Program-made: the position numbers and the translations under genes
Shown: in pieces, positions 11,895 to 24,279 of the stretch
Numbering within the stretch: the first letter of the stretch is position 1
Layout: each line of letters begins with the position of its first letter
NCBI RefSeq assembly: GCF_051014445.1
Contig: NC_135137.1
Coordinates: 26,785,501 to 26,849,500 of the forward strand
Direction: 5' to 3'
Length of the DNA: 64,000 nucleotides
Origin: Colletes latitarsis
Taxonomy: Eukaryota; Arthropoda; Insecta; Hymenoptera; Colletidae
The notes under the pieces: model-generated
Told to the model about the DNA's origin: nothing
Seen by the model: only the letters and a program-made list of their open reading frames with translations
Databases searched by the model: none

Positions 11895-12150
11895 TATCCG
11901 ATCCACAAATATCCATGGCCAGGATAAATCGTTAAATGGAAAGTCGGTCTCTTTCCACGTTATTATCGGATTATCTTGCGAGTTATTGCCTCCGTTTGTA
12001 GGACGTCAAACCCTTGATCTCTCCTTTACGAATCGCGAAAATAATTGGAGATACGGGGCATTGGGTCGTAGAGAAAAGACAATCTACCAATGTCGCGGCA
12101 ACTATCCTACGTGAACTGTGATAACGTACGCTACCAATCAACGTTAAAGC
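11895..12150. other. GC-richer island, right part
   Basis: Continuation of the island at 10560-11012 beyond the insertion. No coding motif recognised. Confidence 0.4.
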
Positions 12151-12257
12151 AGATAATCCTGTGAAATGTTTTAGAAGATTTATTATTCTTCATTTTAAAA
12201 AAATTAAAAAACGATAGGTAATGAATTTGTCTATTGTTACGTATAATATATGATATA

Positions 12258-12428
12258 CAGGGTGTATATGTAGGGTATGCCAAATCGATCAAACGATGTA
12301 ATAAGGCATAAAGGTGGGTCCACGAAATACTAAAAAATTAATGCAAAGTAAAAAAGTTACCATAATATGCGATTTTTTGACGAAATTTACACTGGTAAAA
12401 ATACTTTTCTGGACTGCTATTATGTATA
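12258..12428. mobile_element. Orphan CAGGGTG transposon end
   Basis: TA followed by CAGGGTGTATATGTAGGG looks like a left terminus of a TA-inserting MITE family related to X only in its first seven bases. No matching right end was found before the complete X element that starts at 12429. Confidence 0.35.
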
Positions 12429-13605
12429 CAGGGTATTCGGCCATCCCTAGGAAAAATTTTAATGGAAGATTCTAGAGACCAAAATAAGACGAAAATAAGA
12501 ATACTTAATTTGTTGATGGAGGCTTCGTTAAAAAATTGTAGGAACATTTTCAGCCACACAATATATTTTCAGCAAAGAATTTTTTTCTCGAAAGTGCGTA
12601 AGATATCGGGGGTGTGTCTATTCACCAAAAATGATTGTAATTGATCCCTGTAAGTAAATATAATTTTTTCAGAACGATTTGAAAATTTTTTTTCGCCGAA
12701 AAATTTAGGCACCTACTCGAATTTTTTTCTCGAAAGTGGGTAGAATTTCGGGAATACGTCTATTCACCAAAAATGCTTGTAATTGATCTCCTTAACCGAA
12801 AATAATTTTTCCAGCATGATTTAAAATTTTTTTTCTCATCGAATAATTTCAGCACCTATCTCTCTTATCGATTTTTCTTAAAAATTTGTTTTTCATTTTT
12901 AATAAATTTGTTTGGCGTCCTATGAAAATATTGTTTAGTACTTTTTTGTAGATATCCATGAGCTCCACTGCCATATTACATTTCATTGAGATGTGTTCAC
13001 TATTGTAGAAGTTATGGGTGTTTGAAGATTGGGTCATTTTTATGGGGGTTTTCTCAGTTTACAGGGTTAAGCAACAACTTTTTCAATATTATTAGAATTT
13101 CTAAATATTCTCCAATAAAATATGCGTTGTTTGCATTTTGAAACATTAAAATCCTCCAACTTGTTCAGAAGTTATGATATTTTAAACATTTGCATGAAAT
13201 TTCGAGGAAGCATTTTTCTCCAGAAATTATATTTTCGGTAAAGAATTTTTTTCTCGAAAGTGCGTAGGATTTCGGGGGTATGTATATTGACCAAAAATGA
13301 TTATAATTGACCTCTGCAACCAAAAATAATTTTTTTAATTTCGCTGAAAAATTTCAGCACCTACTCGAATTTTTTTCTCGAAAGTGGGTAGGAATTCAGG
13401 AGTATGTGTATTCATCAAAAATGATTGTAATTGAGCTCCTCAACCAAAAATAAATTTTTCAGAATGATTTGAAATTTTTTAATTTAATTTTTTAATAACT
13501 TTTTAATGAAGTCTCTGTCAAGAAATTGATATTCTTGATTTTCGTCTGATTTGAGCCTCTAGAATCCCCCATTAAAATTTTTCCCAGGGACAGCCGAACA
13601 CCCTG
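12429..13605. mobile_element. Family X element, long complete copy
   Basis: A 1,177-bp sister of the element at 5477-6649, bracketed by TA (12427-12428 and 13606-13607). It shares the subfamily-specific left block (ACATTTTCAGCCACACA) after the terminal repeat and has the same internal order of units. A 62-codon frame on - (12849-13037) also appears in other copies but is closed by a stop in the sister at 5.9 kb, so it is not called as a gene. Confidence 0.88.
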
Positions 13606-13851
13606 TATATGTAGATTTGTATAGCAAGGTGAACGTAATTTCAATTTTTGAAAGTTTCGACCATTAGTTCTATTACAAGTATATTGATGAGCATTTATTT
13701 GTACAAACAATGATAGAAAAATATTGGTATTATTCAAAATGAATACGTTTTGCAAGCAACGTAGTTACATCACCTATCGCTGTACGCATAGTCTTCAAAC
13801 ATATTTCGAAAGCTGCTTTCGTTAAGCTTTTTCTAGAGTCTAGACTGAATA

Positions 13852-13990
13852 CAGTAAAGTCTCTCTAAATGTCAAAAAGATCTTTTCTATTCAAATAAAA
13901 CTTGTGTCTCCGCCACTAGAGCAGCCCAAATGATGCAATCTGATCCACGAAGAGATAAACCATATTAATAATGCAATAACAAAACATTTT
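13852..13990. mobile_element. Possible pogo-like end
   Basis: TA followed by CAGTAAAGTCTCTCTAAATG resembles the termini of pogo-type elements (CAGTAAARTCTC-like, from family knowledge). No partner end was found, so it is at most a fragment. Confidence 0.25.
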
Positions 13991-14159
13991 TATTTTTTAT
14001 CTATTTCTGATGCAACTTTTTTTTATCTCTTCATACTTTCTTGATTAAAATAAGACGAAACACGAGATAATTCAGATGACATTTAGTTATATGATACATA
14101 AGAAGAAAATATTTTTCATTACTGAATCTGATCAATTGGAAAAATAAGTTATTAGTTAT

Positions 14160-14900
14160 TATTATTTACTTATTTATTTATTATACGGGTAAAACCCATT
14201 AGTGTGCAAGAGGAAATGGTATTTTTAGAGTTGAGATAGAGAACAGTGCTTACAAATAAACAATATGTATAGTATGTAACGTAGAAATACACACAGAACA
14301 AAATAGAATTGATATTGAGAGGTATAATTTATTTATAAATTGTAAACCAGATTTTTGAACGTGGAAATTTGAATGGAAAAAAAATTCAAGCCTTGTTGTA
14401 TATTCATTAGCTAGCGTGCAAATCCTGTTAAATCGGGTCAGCAGAGAGAAGTCGAGAAGTATAATAGTATGCAGATCAGGGAGGAAGATAGAAAAATTTC
14501 TCAAATTTCTAAAAGGGGCGTGTAGATTTCTACAGGATAACGCTTGTAGGCTGGATACAAGAGCATTTATAATCCTGAAAAGAAACAGAAGGTCAGCCGC
14601 GAGTCTCCTAAGTTTAAGAGATTTCAGATTTAGAATATATCGAACTCATAATCGCGGTCGTAAATGTTCATTAACAGCCCAGTTTATAGGATGCAAATCT
14701 ATGTTGCACCTGTTCAAAGTGGTATTTATGCCCCACTTGGATACCAGATCGTAGATGCATACTCGGATCACGACCTTACCAAGCTGCAATAAACGAGTCT
14801 TAAGGAATTAACATTTTTTAAATCGGTAGAGTGCTGCATGACAAAGCCTAAAGGATTTGTAGGATTTGTTCATGGTTTCATGAATATGTGGCGCGAAATT
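14160..14900 (-). pseudogene. Non-LTR retrotransposon RT 3' remnant
   Basis: Read on the minus strand, three frames joined by frameshifts give the conserved C-terminal part of a non-LTR (LINE) reverse transcriptase: GFVMQHSTDLKN, then VYCSLVRS, a stop, EYASTIWYP, QVGHKYHFEQVQHRF, and finally LKSLKLRRLAADLLFLF with RNLRNFSIFLPDLH. The last frame stays open as 84 codons (14250-14504) to a stop. The 3' end carries TTTTACCCGTATAATAAAT and a TAAATAAATA-type tail near 14160-14185, as in Jockey/CR1-like elements. The RT catalytic motif and everything upstream are missing, so the copy is 5'-truncated and dead. Clade assignment is from memory of the family pattern. Confidence 0.85.
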
Positions 14901-15101
14901 AAGTAAAGAGGAAAATTTAACATCTGTACCCGGTTCAACAAGAATTGACAGGAAATGTAAACAAGAAGTTTACAATATAAACAAATAGTAGTAGGAAATA
15001 TAAACGAAAAGTCACTACTCAGGAATGCTTTTTAGCAGCCCCTAAGAAGGGTCCTCGCATGATACATTAAATCCAATCGAGATTATGTGGTCGCAAGTTA
15101 A

Positions 15102-16637
15102 CACTAAGCCTACCGCGACCGGTCAAATGACCGTTTTTAAAATTTCGTTTAGAATTTCTAATACACAATATTATTTTAGCACCATTTAACTTCACAACTT
15201 TTCTTATAGTATACGTACAATGAATTTTACAATATTCACTTCTAATCTTATTGTTTATTTTCTGAGAGAAATATATAGTCTGTCTTGACTACCACGACCG
15301 GTCACCTGACCGGTTGAACGATTTATGTATTTTTGTTAAAAACTGGACATTTGGTACCAAATTCTGGTTAGTTTCCGATGTAAGTAAGAAATATACGTAT
15401 AACAAAGACGAAAGGAGAGAATCTACAGTTTCCACTGTCTTAGAACAGTCTAACAACGCATATTAAAAATAGCTAAACTTTAGACGCGTTTAGTTTCGAA
15501 ACTATTAGTGTTTTATTAATTATTGAGGCATTATTAGAAGCGGCAAAACCTCCCTTTTAAAATGGTTTTTGGTTTTTGTCGATCCGACTTTCCGTTTTAG
15601 AGATATCGTAATTTATGTAAAAGGTAATTCTTTTAATTCGACAACGATCACGCTCGGCGCCTCAGAAAGGCCTATTAATGCGTATTAAAAAATCATAAAA
15701 CTTTAAACGCATGCAGTTCCGAAACTATTAGTGTTTTATTAATTATTGAGGCATTGTTATATGCGGCAAAGCCTCCCCTTTAAAATGGCTTTTGGTTTTT
15801 CTCGATCCGACTTTCCGTTTCGGAGATATCGTAATTTATGTAAATGGTAATTTTTTCAATTCGACTATCTCTGTCTTCGTCTAACGGAGTCGGACCTCCT
15901 TGTCGCACGTGCGTGGTGCTGACCTACCCCGCGTACGTGACTGTCGTAACCCAGTGGCGGCGTAGTATTTCCAAGAATTTACTACGCACTGTTTACTATC
16001 TACTAGATCAATGAACTCGCGAGCGCACAACGAAACGTAAACAAACCCTATCTCCGAAACTAGCCACCGCAGCGACTTGAAATTCAAATCGCTATATCTC
16101 CGGAACTAATGAAGCTATCGACTCGTACAAACGCTCATTTTAAAGGGCTTTTCATCCTTTACCTAATGATCATATCACTTACTATAATTTTTGCTATCTT
16201 TTATGTTTCTTTTGAAATTTACTTTGACGCTACGTACCCAAAGATGTTTCAGCAATTCCTACTGATCGTACGACTAGTGTACGATAAAACTGGACCATAA
16301 ATTGTTTATTTAATTGAAAATGAATTTAAATACAGGATGTTTGCGTAATTACTAGCCAGCACATTTTCTTAAATAGTTCTTTTCTCTAGAACTAACTACG
16401 ATATCGACTTGGAACAAAATTCGTTTTCAAGGGTGTTTCATCTTCTATCGGATGAATATTAAAAAATTTTTTTCACATAGAAGGAAAGAACATCTTACGA
16501 ATGAACATTAAAACACAACTTTCTATACATATGTAAAAATTAGAAGTACGTTGCCTCGTTAAAGAAAAAAAGAAAGATTGATCATTTGACCGGTCATGGT
16601 AGGAATGAGTATACATGCAGTGCCGGTAGGTTTAGTG
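15102..16637. mobile_element. piggyBac-like non-autonomous element, 1.5 kb
   Basis: Bounded by TTAA at 15098-15101 and 16638-16641. Ends match: CACTAAGCCTACCG on the left, CACTAAACCTACCG inward from the right. GACCGGTCAAATGA lies subterminally at both ends. TTAA duplication plus this style of end is diagnostic of piggyBac-type elements. Two internal copies of a roughly 170-bp block repeat at a 223-bp spacing (GAAACTATTAGTG at 15498 and 15721). No transposase frame remains. A diverged relative is at 42200-43290. Confidence 0.85.
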
Positions 16638-16641
16638 TTAA

Positions 16642-17265
16642 AAACTATATTGCAGCAAATAATACAATGTTCAGATTTTTGGATGTATAAAATTTATTTT
16701 ACGAGTCATTAGAGTATGTTACAGTTGAAAAGTGAAGAAAATGAACATATTCTTCAAGTTATTGAATACAAATTTTTGGCAATCGGATAACAACATTGTT
16801 GCATTAACTGAATCGTTTATAATTAATTCTAATTCTGACAGTAATAAATAAATTAAATGTACAAATATAATTTTTCATACCTTAATTTGTATTTTCATTT
16901 GCCTCCTTATTTACATTATTATGTAATAATATTAATAATATTTAATTAATAATATCATACTAATATTAACGGTGAATACTTATTCTTTATTTTTATATAA
17001 GTTTATATTTCTTGCGAATTCTCTCTGAACCGGATATAGATGAAGTGTGTCGAAAATGGATTGTAAAGAAGTGTAACATAAGCGTTAGTTATATGTAATG
17101 GGATTTAGACTGTGAGAGGATTTCATCAATTTGCATTTGCACAAATTTAGTGACACTCCATTAACAACTATATGTATTCACTTTCCTTATTTTCAAATGT
17201 TTCATAAAAATGTATGCATTGAAATCAGCAATTTAATAGTAAAAATATACTTTTGAATTTTCAAA
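16642..17265. other. AT-rich spacer, nothing recognised
   Basis: AT-rich sequence including an ATT-rich simple stretch near 16910-16980; no gene or repeat partner seen. Confidence 0.5.
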
Positions 17266-17694
17266 AATTTTGTTTAGAGAGAGAAACTGCTAGTTGAGGC
17301 ACGAAAAAATAGTTTTAACGTAGAATTATGTGGATAACTTAAAGATTTCTTTATTAGAGTTTAGTTTCTATCATTTATCTTAGATGCTGAAGTATTCTTT
17401 CTTCGATGATAGCTTTTTGTTGTCATAAAATGTTGAACTATTGTTCAAGTTTATGTTAAATAAATTGCAAAAAAAGTCACGATATCGAATACTTGCAAAA
17501 AATTTATTTTATTTTATTATACATTTTTTTTCTTATTTTAATGACCTGAATCTCAACCGAGTTTAACAGTTTATATTTTTGTTATAACTTCTTAACAAAG
17601 CATTTGTGGATTTTTGGTTATGTAATATTTTAGTCTTAGTTTTACTTGTAGAACACACTGCTGAAGTGTGTACGGAAAAATGCGAAACACCCTG
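17266..17694. mobile_element. Second TA-MITE family, truncated copy
   Basis: The right end TGCGAAACACCCTG (to 17694, then TA) and the interior match the reverse complement of the complete element at 40865-41320 (shared ACACACTGCTGAAGTGTGTA, ATAACTTCTTAACAAAGCAT, GTGCCTCAACTAGCAG inverted). The other end, near 17266, is missing. Confidence 0.8.
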
Positions 17695-18228
17695 TATATT
17701 ACATTGTTCCCAATTACAGAAACATCAAAAACCCATGTTTGTGTCTCAAAAATTTGTTTCGTTAAATGCTTTCATTGTTGGATATCGAGGGAACTAAAAT
17801 AGTATGTGTATTAATAAAAGAAAAAAAAAATAATATGTATGTTCACTGTTATTCGAATAGAAGACCAAGATATGTTTACTGTTACTTAAAATGGAATCAG
17901 TATACTAAATTTGACCTCTACATGACCGTAGAGGTTACGCATCGTTTCTACCTCTCATAACATGATAACGTAAACAGACCTCCAGGAGGCATCGGAGAAG
18001 AATGAGGTCAGTGTGTGTCGATAAAGCAATCCTAATGGTATAGTAAAACTTCTTTTATTTGTAGCGAGGGTTTCACTTGCGTGTGTATGACATTTTTCTG
18101 ATTACAAACGAACTAAACACAATATTCTCAAGATTGTTTCATAAATGTATTTATTAATTTAATATGTAAATTGTAGTCCAAACTATATCACGTTAGGTTT
18201 TGTTTTGATCAGAGAGGAGCCACAAGTG

Positions 18229-18424
18229 TGAATTTTAATTTTTAATTAAATAAAATTAATCTAAGTTGAATAAATCCTAGTGATTGAATGTAAGATTTAC
18301 ACTAATTTATTTCACTGAATTTTAATTTTTAATTCAATTAAAATAAAATTAATCTAAGTTGAATAAATCCTAGTGATTGAATGTAAGATTTACACTAATT
18401 TATTTCAATGAATTTTAATTTTTA
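18229..18424. repeat. 93-bp tandem repeat, about 2.1 copies
   Basis: The unit containing CTAAGTTGAATAAATCCTAG repeats at 18261 and 18354, with only a small length difference in the AT-rich part. Confidence 0.92.
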
Positions 18425-19000
18425 ATAATACTGAAATTCTCGTAGAATAATAATTAATAATAAGGAAGTTTTATAGTTGAACTACAATAAATCATATCAA
18501 CACGCCTTTGATCGCTGTCGGCTACCTCGAACGCTATTCCTTTCTCTTTCTTTTCGCTCACTGTCCTTTTCTACGTTCGATGTTGCTAGCGAAGGAAAAA
18601 AACCGTGTCAGGTATTCTGTATTTGGAACGGTTGAGCCCCGTGACTTTTACCTATTGAGAGCCTGTATCTACATTTTTGTAAACATTATTAGAGATCGTG
18701 AAATTAACAATGAGACATTGTTCTGTATCTGTTTTATCTAATCCATTGAAAGACCAATTTATTTTTCTCTATCTTTAGCAAATTAAAAAATAAAGATACA
18801 ATATTTTTAATGTTGAGAAACGAATTTATAATTCGCGCCCGACTAATGGTATGCAGAGTCATCTAGTGGGTGACCACACCGTTCTTTCGTTGTTCGTTGC
18901 AATATGGCGATATAGCGTGATGTGACTTTCTACCCCTCAAGAACACGTTTTTGTATTCCAAATAATCCATACGATAATAAAACATTCCGTCATTAATATA

Positions 19001-19520
19001 CAGGGTGTTCGGCCAACCCTGGGGAAAATTGTAATGGGAGATTCTAGAGACCAAAATAACACGAAAATCAAGAATATCAATTTCTCGACTGAGGCTTCGT
19101 TAAAAAGTTATTAACGTTTAAAGTTCCGACCGTACTGAATTTTTTTCTAGAAACTGAGTAGGATTTCGGGGGTAGGTCTATTCACCAAAAATTATTGTAA
19201 TTGACCCCCGCAACCGAACATAATTTTTCCAGAACGATTTGAAATTTTTCTTTTTTGTCGAAAAATTTAGGCACCTTCTTGAATTTTTTTCTTGAAAATG
19301 CGTAGGATTTCGGGGATATGTGTAATGACCAAAAATGATTGTAACAGACTCCTATAACCGAAAATAATTTTTTCAGAACGATTTGAAATTTTTTAATTTA
19401 ATTTTTTAATAACTTACTAACTTACTAACGAAGCCTCAGTCAAGAAATTGATACTCTTGATTTTTGTTTTATTTTGGCCTCTACCATTACAAGTTTTCCC
19501 AGGGGTAGCTGAACACCCCG
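19001..19520. mobile_element. Family X element, internally deleted
   Basis: A 520-bp copy with the standard left end CAGGGTGTTCGGCC and a right end whose terminal CCCTG has become CCCCG, between TA at 18999-19000 and 19521-19522. It keeps both terminal repeats and two of the roughly 130-bp internal units but lacks the central block of the 1.17-kb copies. Confidence 0.87.
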
Positions 19521-19522
19521 TA

Positions 19523-21099
19523 TATTCACGTATCAACTCTAACATCTAATTTTTCAACGTTGTGACTTTGTTACTTAAACTGTTAGTTTTGACATAAATA
19601 TAATGGTAGAATATAATTGCACAATATTTTGACTCTATTCAACTTTCTTCAAAATATTTGTAAAAATAGCCACGCAATGATACAGATTTACGAACAATGC
19701 AATCAAGGCATTTTCCAAACTACTCAAATTTTTGTTAGAAACTTCTCGTTTAGATTCAATAGTGTTTAACGAATTAAAATTGACTCTAAACAAGAAGTCT
19801 ACTTCTACGTGTTCTTTATTATTAAAATATTGATTACCCATTAACAATGGTGTGTTAATGTCCATTCTGGTTTATTTTTCTGGGAGAAAAAACATAATTT
19901 ATTATAACATAAACACGTTCATCAAATAATAAATAAATATACGACTTGTTAGGTAATACAAAGTTTTGATATTTTATAAGTCACCAAGCCAAGATTTGCG
20001 ATTTGTTTAATTTTATAACTACTGTCGAAGACCATGTTCTTCAGCTTTAACCATAGATCATAATCAAACGGATTCAAATCCAAACGACCAAAAGGCCAGT
20101 CTTCGTCTTAAATCTTTTTAGATAAATTTAGAAAATTTTTAAATAAAATGTAATAAACTTGAGGATTATCGAATAGCTTCTCCGTTTAGTTGGTTCGAAT
20201 CTTATTATGTTGCAACACGGATTTGAGTGATTCGAATATGATTCGATGTTTAGAAACTTAAAAGTGTATCGAAAGTCTTGAAAATGTGCGAGTATGTACT
20301 TTAAATTGATTTTCAGAAAATAATATCCCTCCTTTAAACTAGCCTGCACCTCTCAAGTCAATTCAATAAAAAAGTGAAGAATTTCAATTATAAACAACAG
20401 TTTTCAAACATTCAAGAATTAAAGTTTACGATTGTTGAAGTCTGGAATAATGTAGATAAAAACATTATAAAAAATCTTACTACAAGTATACGAAATTGAT
20501 TTTTCGATATAATTCGTGGTAGTAGAAATGTAATAAATTATTAAATTTTTGTTCTCTTTACAGTTGGTATATTTATGGAACACTGATAAAACAGTATAAT
20601 TTTAGCTGAGGAAACTATTTAATGAAACAAATTACTTTTTAATAAAGTTTGTATATTTGTTAATAAACATTTACCCAATATCTATTTCCTGAATAATCTT
20701 TTCAGCATTTGAAAAATATATAAACCGATTACTTAATTATAAAATTCATTGTATTCCATAAACGACAATAGATAGATATTTGTTTATGTGTCTTTTGAAA
20801 ATTATTTTTAGGCATACAATCTCGAGTCGAGTTGTTTGTGATAAAACAATATTCCAAGCAACTCAACTTTGCCGAATGGAACACTGTATATCATTAAATT
20901 ATTCTATAATGTTACCGATACAATCTTTAATTTACATTGACATAAACCATTCAGTTCAACATAGATATTTCACTTGTTAAAAGTTGCAAATGTAGTCATT
21001 CGAATACTCTTGTGTGGGTGTGTATATTATTAATCATACTTTCTAAACAGTTTATTAAACCGTTAATGCATCTTCTTTCTCAACATTAGACTCCTTACA
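19523..21099. other. AT-rich spacer, nothing recognised
   Basis: AT-rich with short frames lacking motifs; nothing supported. Confidence 0.5.
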
Positions 21100-21640
21100 C
21101 GCTCATTATTGTTTAAACTTGAGTCTTCCCACACAAAGGAAGTCGTGTGTCATGCATTCTTTTTTTATAGTTCTTCTTGCTTAATGCGAAATTAACAAGT
21201 GGAAATCTTCGCGTTAGCTTCACATCGAAGGTTTTTATCGCGTTGTACGCTGTTTCACGAACCGATTCGAAGAAAATGAGAAGTAGAGTGACGCAGAAAA
21301 GCGAAAATAATGAGGCACGAGATTCTGCAATAGACAATCGATCGTTCTGTTCTTTATCGACTTCGTTCTCGCGACGGGACAAAATGCGAGAATTTTCCGC
21401 CTCGTTTTTCATTTGTTTTTACGAGAATTAGCCAGGCCATTCGCCGACTCGTTATTGACTTGTTTATTGACTCAGGCCGTGTTCCAAGTTCGCAGGTGGA
21501 ACGGCGGGTGGGAATGAAACGAGACACGAACCAGCTTCCAAATGGCATTTCGATTTTTAATTACCACCAACCATATTGATTCTTCTCGATTCGTTATACG
21601 CGTTGGACTGACAAATAATTGTTCGCCGAAAAGTACTTTT
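21100..21640. other. GC-richer unique island
   Basis: GC-richer and without repeat partners in the window. Frames of 99 codons (-) and 84 codons (+) overlap over the same bases and neither shows a known domain. Candidate conserved noncoding sequence or exon; undecided. Confidence 0.35.
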
Positions 21641-22113
21641 CAACAAGAATATAATTGGACATTTTTGGACAAATTTTGCAATTTCTTGTACGCAATTTCC
21701 TGAAACTCAAATTCATTGTGGATGCAGTATATCGATTCATTATTTGCTCTAGTTTTGTAGAGATGCAATTATCATTGGACTACGCTTTAATAAACAGAGT
21801 GTACGAATGCTCGTAAATAATGTAAAAGTTAAAGTAGTGGTCGATGTTATTAATTTATGTGTCGATTAATCGATTTTAATCAATTTTGCTATTTTTGTGC
21901 TGCACCTATCACAATATACTGTCTCAACAGATACCGTAGGCAATGTGGTTCTAATAATAAACAATCTTCAAGCAAACCATGTTGAAAAGCTGTGTATGAT
22001 CTATTTTGGTATGGTAATTCTCTTTAAATATTTACATTAGAGGCTCTTTCACCGATTTCAATGATTTTGATACATGCAGAAATTACAATTTTTATTTTAT
22101 TGCTCTCAATACA

Positions 22114-24271
22114 CAGGGTGTTCGGTCACTCCTGGGAAAAATTTTAATGGGAGATTCTAGAGGCCAATATAAAACGAAAATCAAGAATTTCAATTTCTTG
22201 AGTGAGGCTTCCTTAAAAAGTTATTAGAAAATTAAATTAAAAAATTTCAAATCATTCTGAAAAAAATATATTTAGTTGCGGGGGTCAATTACAATCATTT
22301 TTCGTAAATGCATATATCCTCGAAATCCTACCCACTTTTGAGAAAAAAATTCAGGTAGGTGCTGAAATTTTTCGGCGAAAAAAAATTTTTCAAATCGTTC
22401 TAAAAAAATTATTTTAGGTTGCAGAGGTCGATTACAATCATTTTTGGTCATTACACATAACCCCGAAATCCTACGTATTTTTGAGAAAAAACTTCCTTAC
22501 CGAAAATCTACTGTGAAGCCACAAATACACCCCCGAAATTTCATGCAAATGTTTAAACTATCATAACTTCTGAACGGATTGGAGGATTTTAATGTTTCAA
22601 AAGGCAAATAATGCGTATTTTAGTGAAGAATATGTAGAAATCTCAAAAATATTCGAAAAGTTGTTCTTTAATTTCGTAAAGTGACAAAACCTCGATAAAA
22701 ATGGTCCAATTTTCAAACGGCCATAACTCCTATAATAGTGAATAGATTTGATTGAAATTTCGGGGAAAAGTAGAGTTCATGGATACCTACAAAATTGTAT
22801 TAAACAATTTTTGTGTAGAGCATCAAAGAAAATTACTAAAAATCAAAAACGAATTTTTAAAAAAAATCGACTGCTGAAATTTTTCGGCGAAATTAGAAAA
22901 TTTCAAATCGTTCTAAACAAATTATTTTCGGTTGCGGGGGTTAATTACAATCATTTTTGGTCAATAGACATACTTCCGAAATTCTACGCATTTTCGAGAA
23001 AAAAATTCCTTACCGAAAATCTAATCTGAGGCCAGAAATGCTACCCTAAAATTTCATGCGAATCTTTAAAATGTCATAACTTCTGAACGGATTGGACGAT
23101 TTTAATGTTTAAAAAAGCAAACTACGCGTATTTTGATGGAGAATATGTGCAAATCGTAAAAATATTCGAAAAGTTGTTTCTTGACTCTCTAAAATGAGAA
23201 AAACCACATAAAAATGGTCACTTTTCAATCGGCCATAACTCCTACGATAGTGAATATATTTGAATGAAACTTTTTTCTGAAGTAGAGCTCATGGGTACCT
23301 ACAAAAAAAGTATTAGACAATTTTTCTATAGGGCGTCAAATAAAATTATCAAAAATGAAAAACTAATTTTTAAGAAAAATCGACAAGGGGTAGGTGCCTA
23401 AATTTTTCGGCGAAAAAAAAAATTTTTAATTAATTCTGAAAAAATTATTTTCGGTTGCGGGGGTCAATTACAATCATTTTTGGTGAATATACATACTCCC
23501 GAAATTTCACTCACTATCCAGAAAAAAATTCGAGTAGGTGCTGAAATTTTTCGACGTAAAAAAAAAATTTCAAATCATTCTAGAAAAATTATTTTCGATT
23601 GCACGAGTCAATTACAATCATTTTTGGTCAATAGACATACTTCCGAAATCCTACGCATTTTCGAGAAAAAAATTCCTTACCGAAAATCTAATCTGAGGCC
23701 AGAAATGCTACCCTAAAATTTCATGCGTATCTTTAAAATGTCATAATTTCTGAACGGATTGGACGATTTTAATGTTTAAAAAAGCAAACGACGCGTATTT
23801 TAGTATAGAATATATTGAAATTCTAACAATAATGAAAAAGTTGTTCCTTGACCCTCTAAAATGAGAAAAACCACATAAAAATGGTCCACTTTTCAAACGG
23901 CCATAACTCCCACGATAGTGAATATATTTCAATGAAACTTTTTTCTGAAATAGAGCTCATGGGTACCTACAATAAAGTATTAGACAACTTTTCTGTAGGG
24001 CGTCAAATAAAATTATCAAAAATGAAAAACTAAATTTTTAGAAAAATCGACAGGAGGTTGTTGTAAAATGCGAAGAACGTGTATCTTGTTACGCGATAGT
24101 GGTTCTCTCTCAGCATGCAGCTGTTCGCAGGTTGTCGTCTCACGGACGGAACTTTAAATGTCAATAACTTTTTAACGAAGCTTTAATCAACAAATTGCTA
24201 TTCTTGATTTTCGTCTTATTTTGTCCTCTAGAATCTCCCATTCAAATTTTTCTCAGCGGTGACCGAACCTG
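22114..24271. mobile_element. Composite family X element, 2.16 kb
   Basis: The longest X copy, from CAGGGTGTTCGGTC to GAACCTG before TA. The dinucleotide before the left end is CA, not TA. The interior holds the central block more than once (TTCTGAACGGATTGGA at about 22570 and TTCTGAACGGATTGGACGA at 23082 and 23750) in alternation with the 130-bp units. The right about 200 bp belongs to the palindromic subtype (GCGATAGTGGTTCTC, GCAGCTGTTCGCAG). This is either a nested or recombined element or an internally amplified one. Confidence 0.82.
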
Positions 24272-24279
24272 TATAGTTG

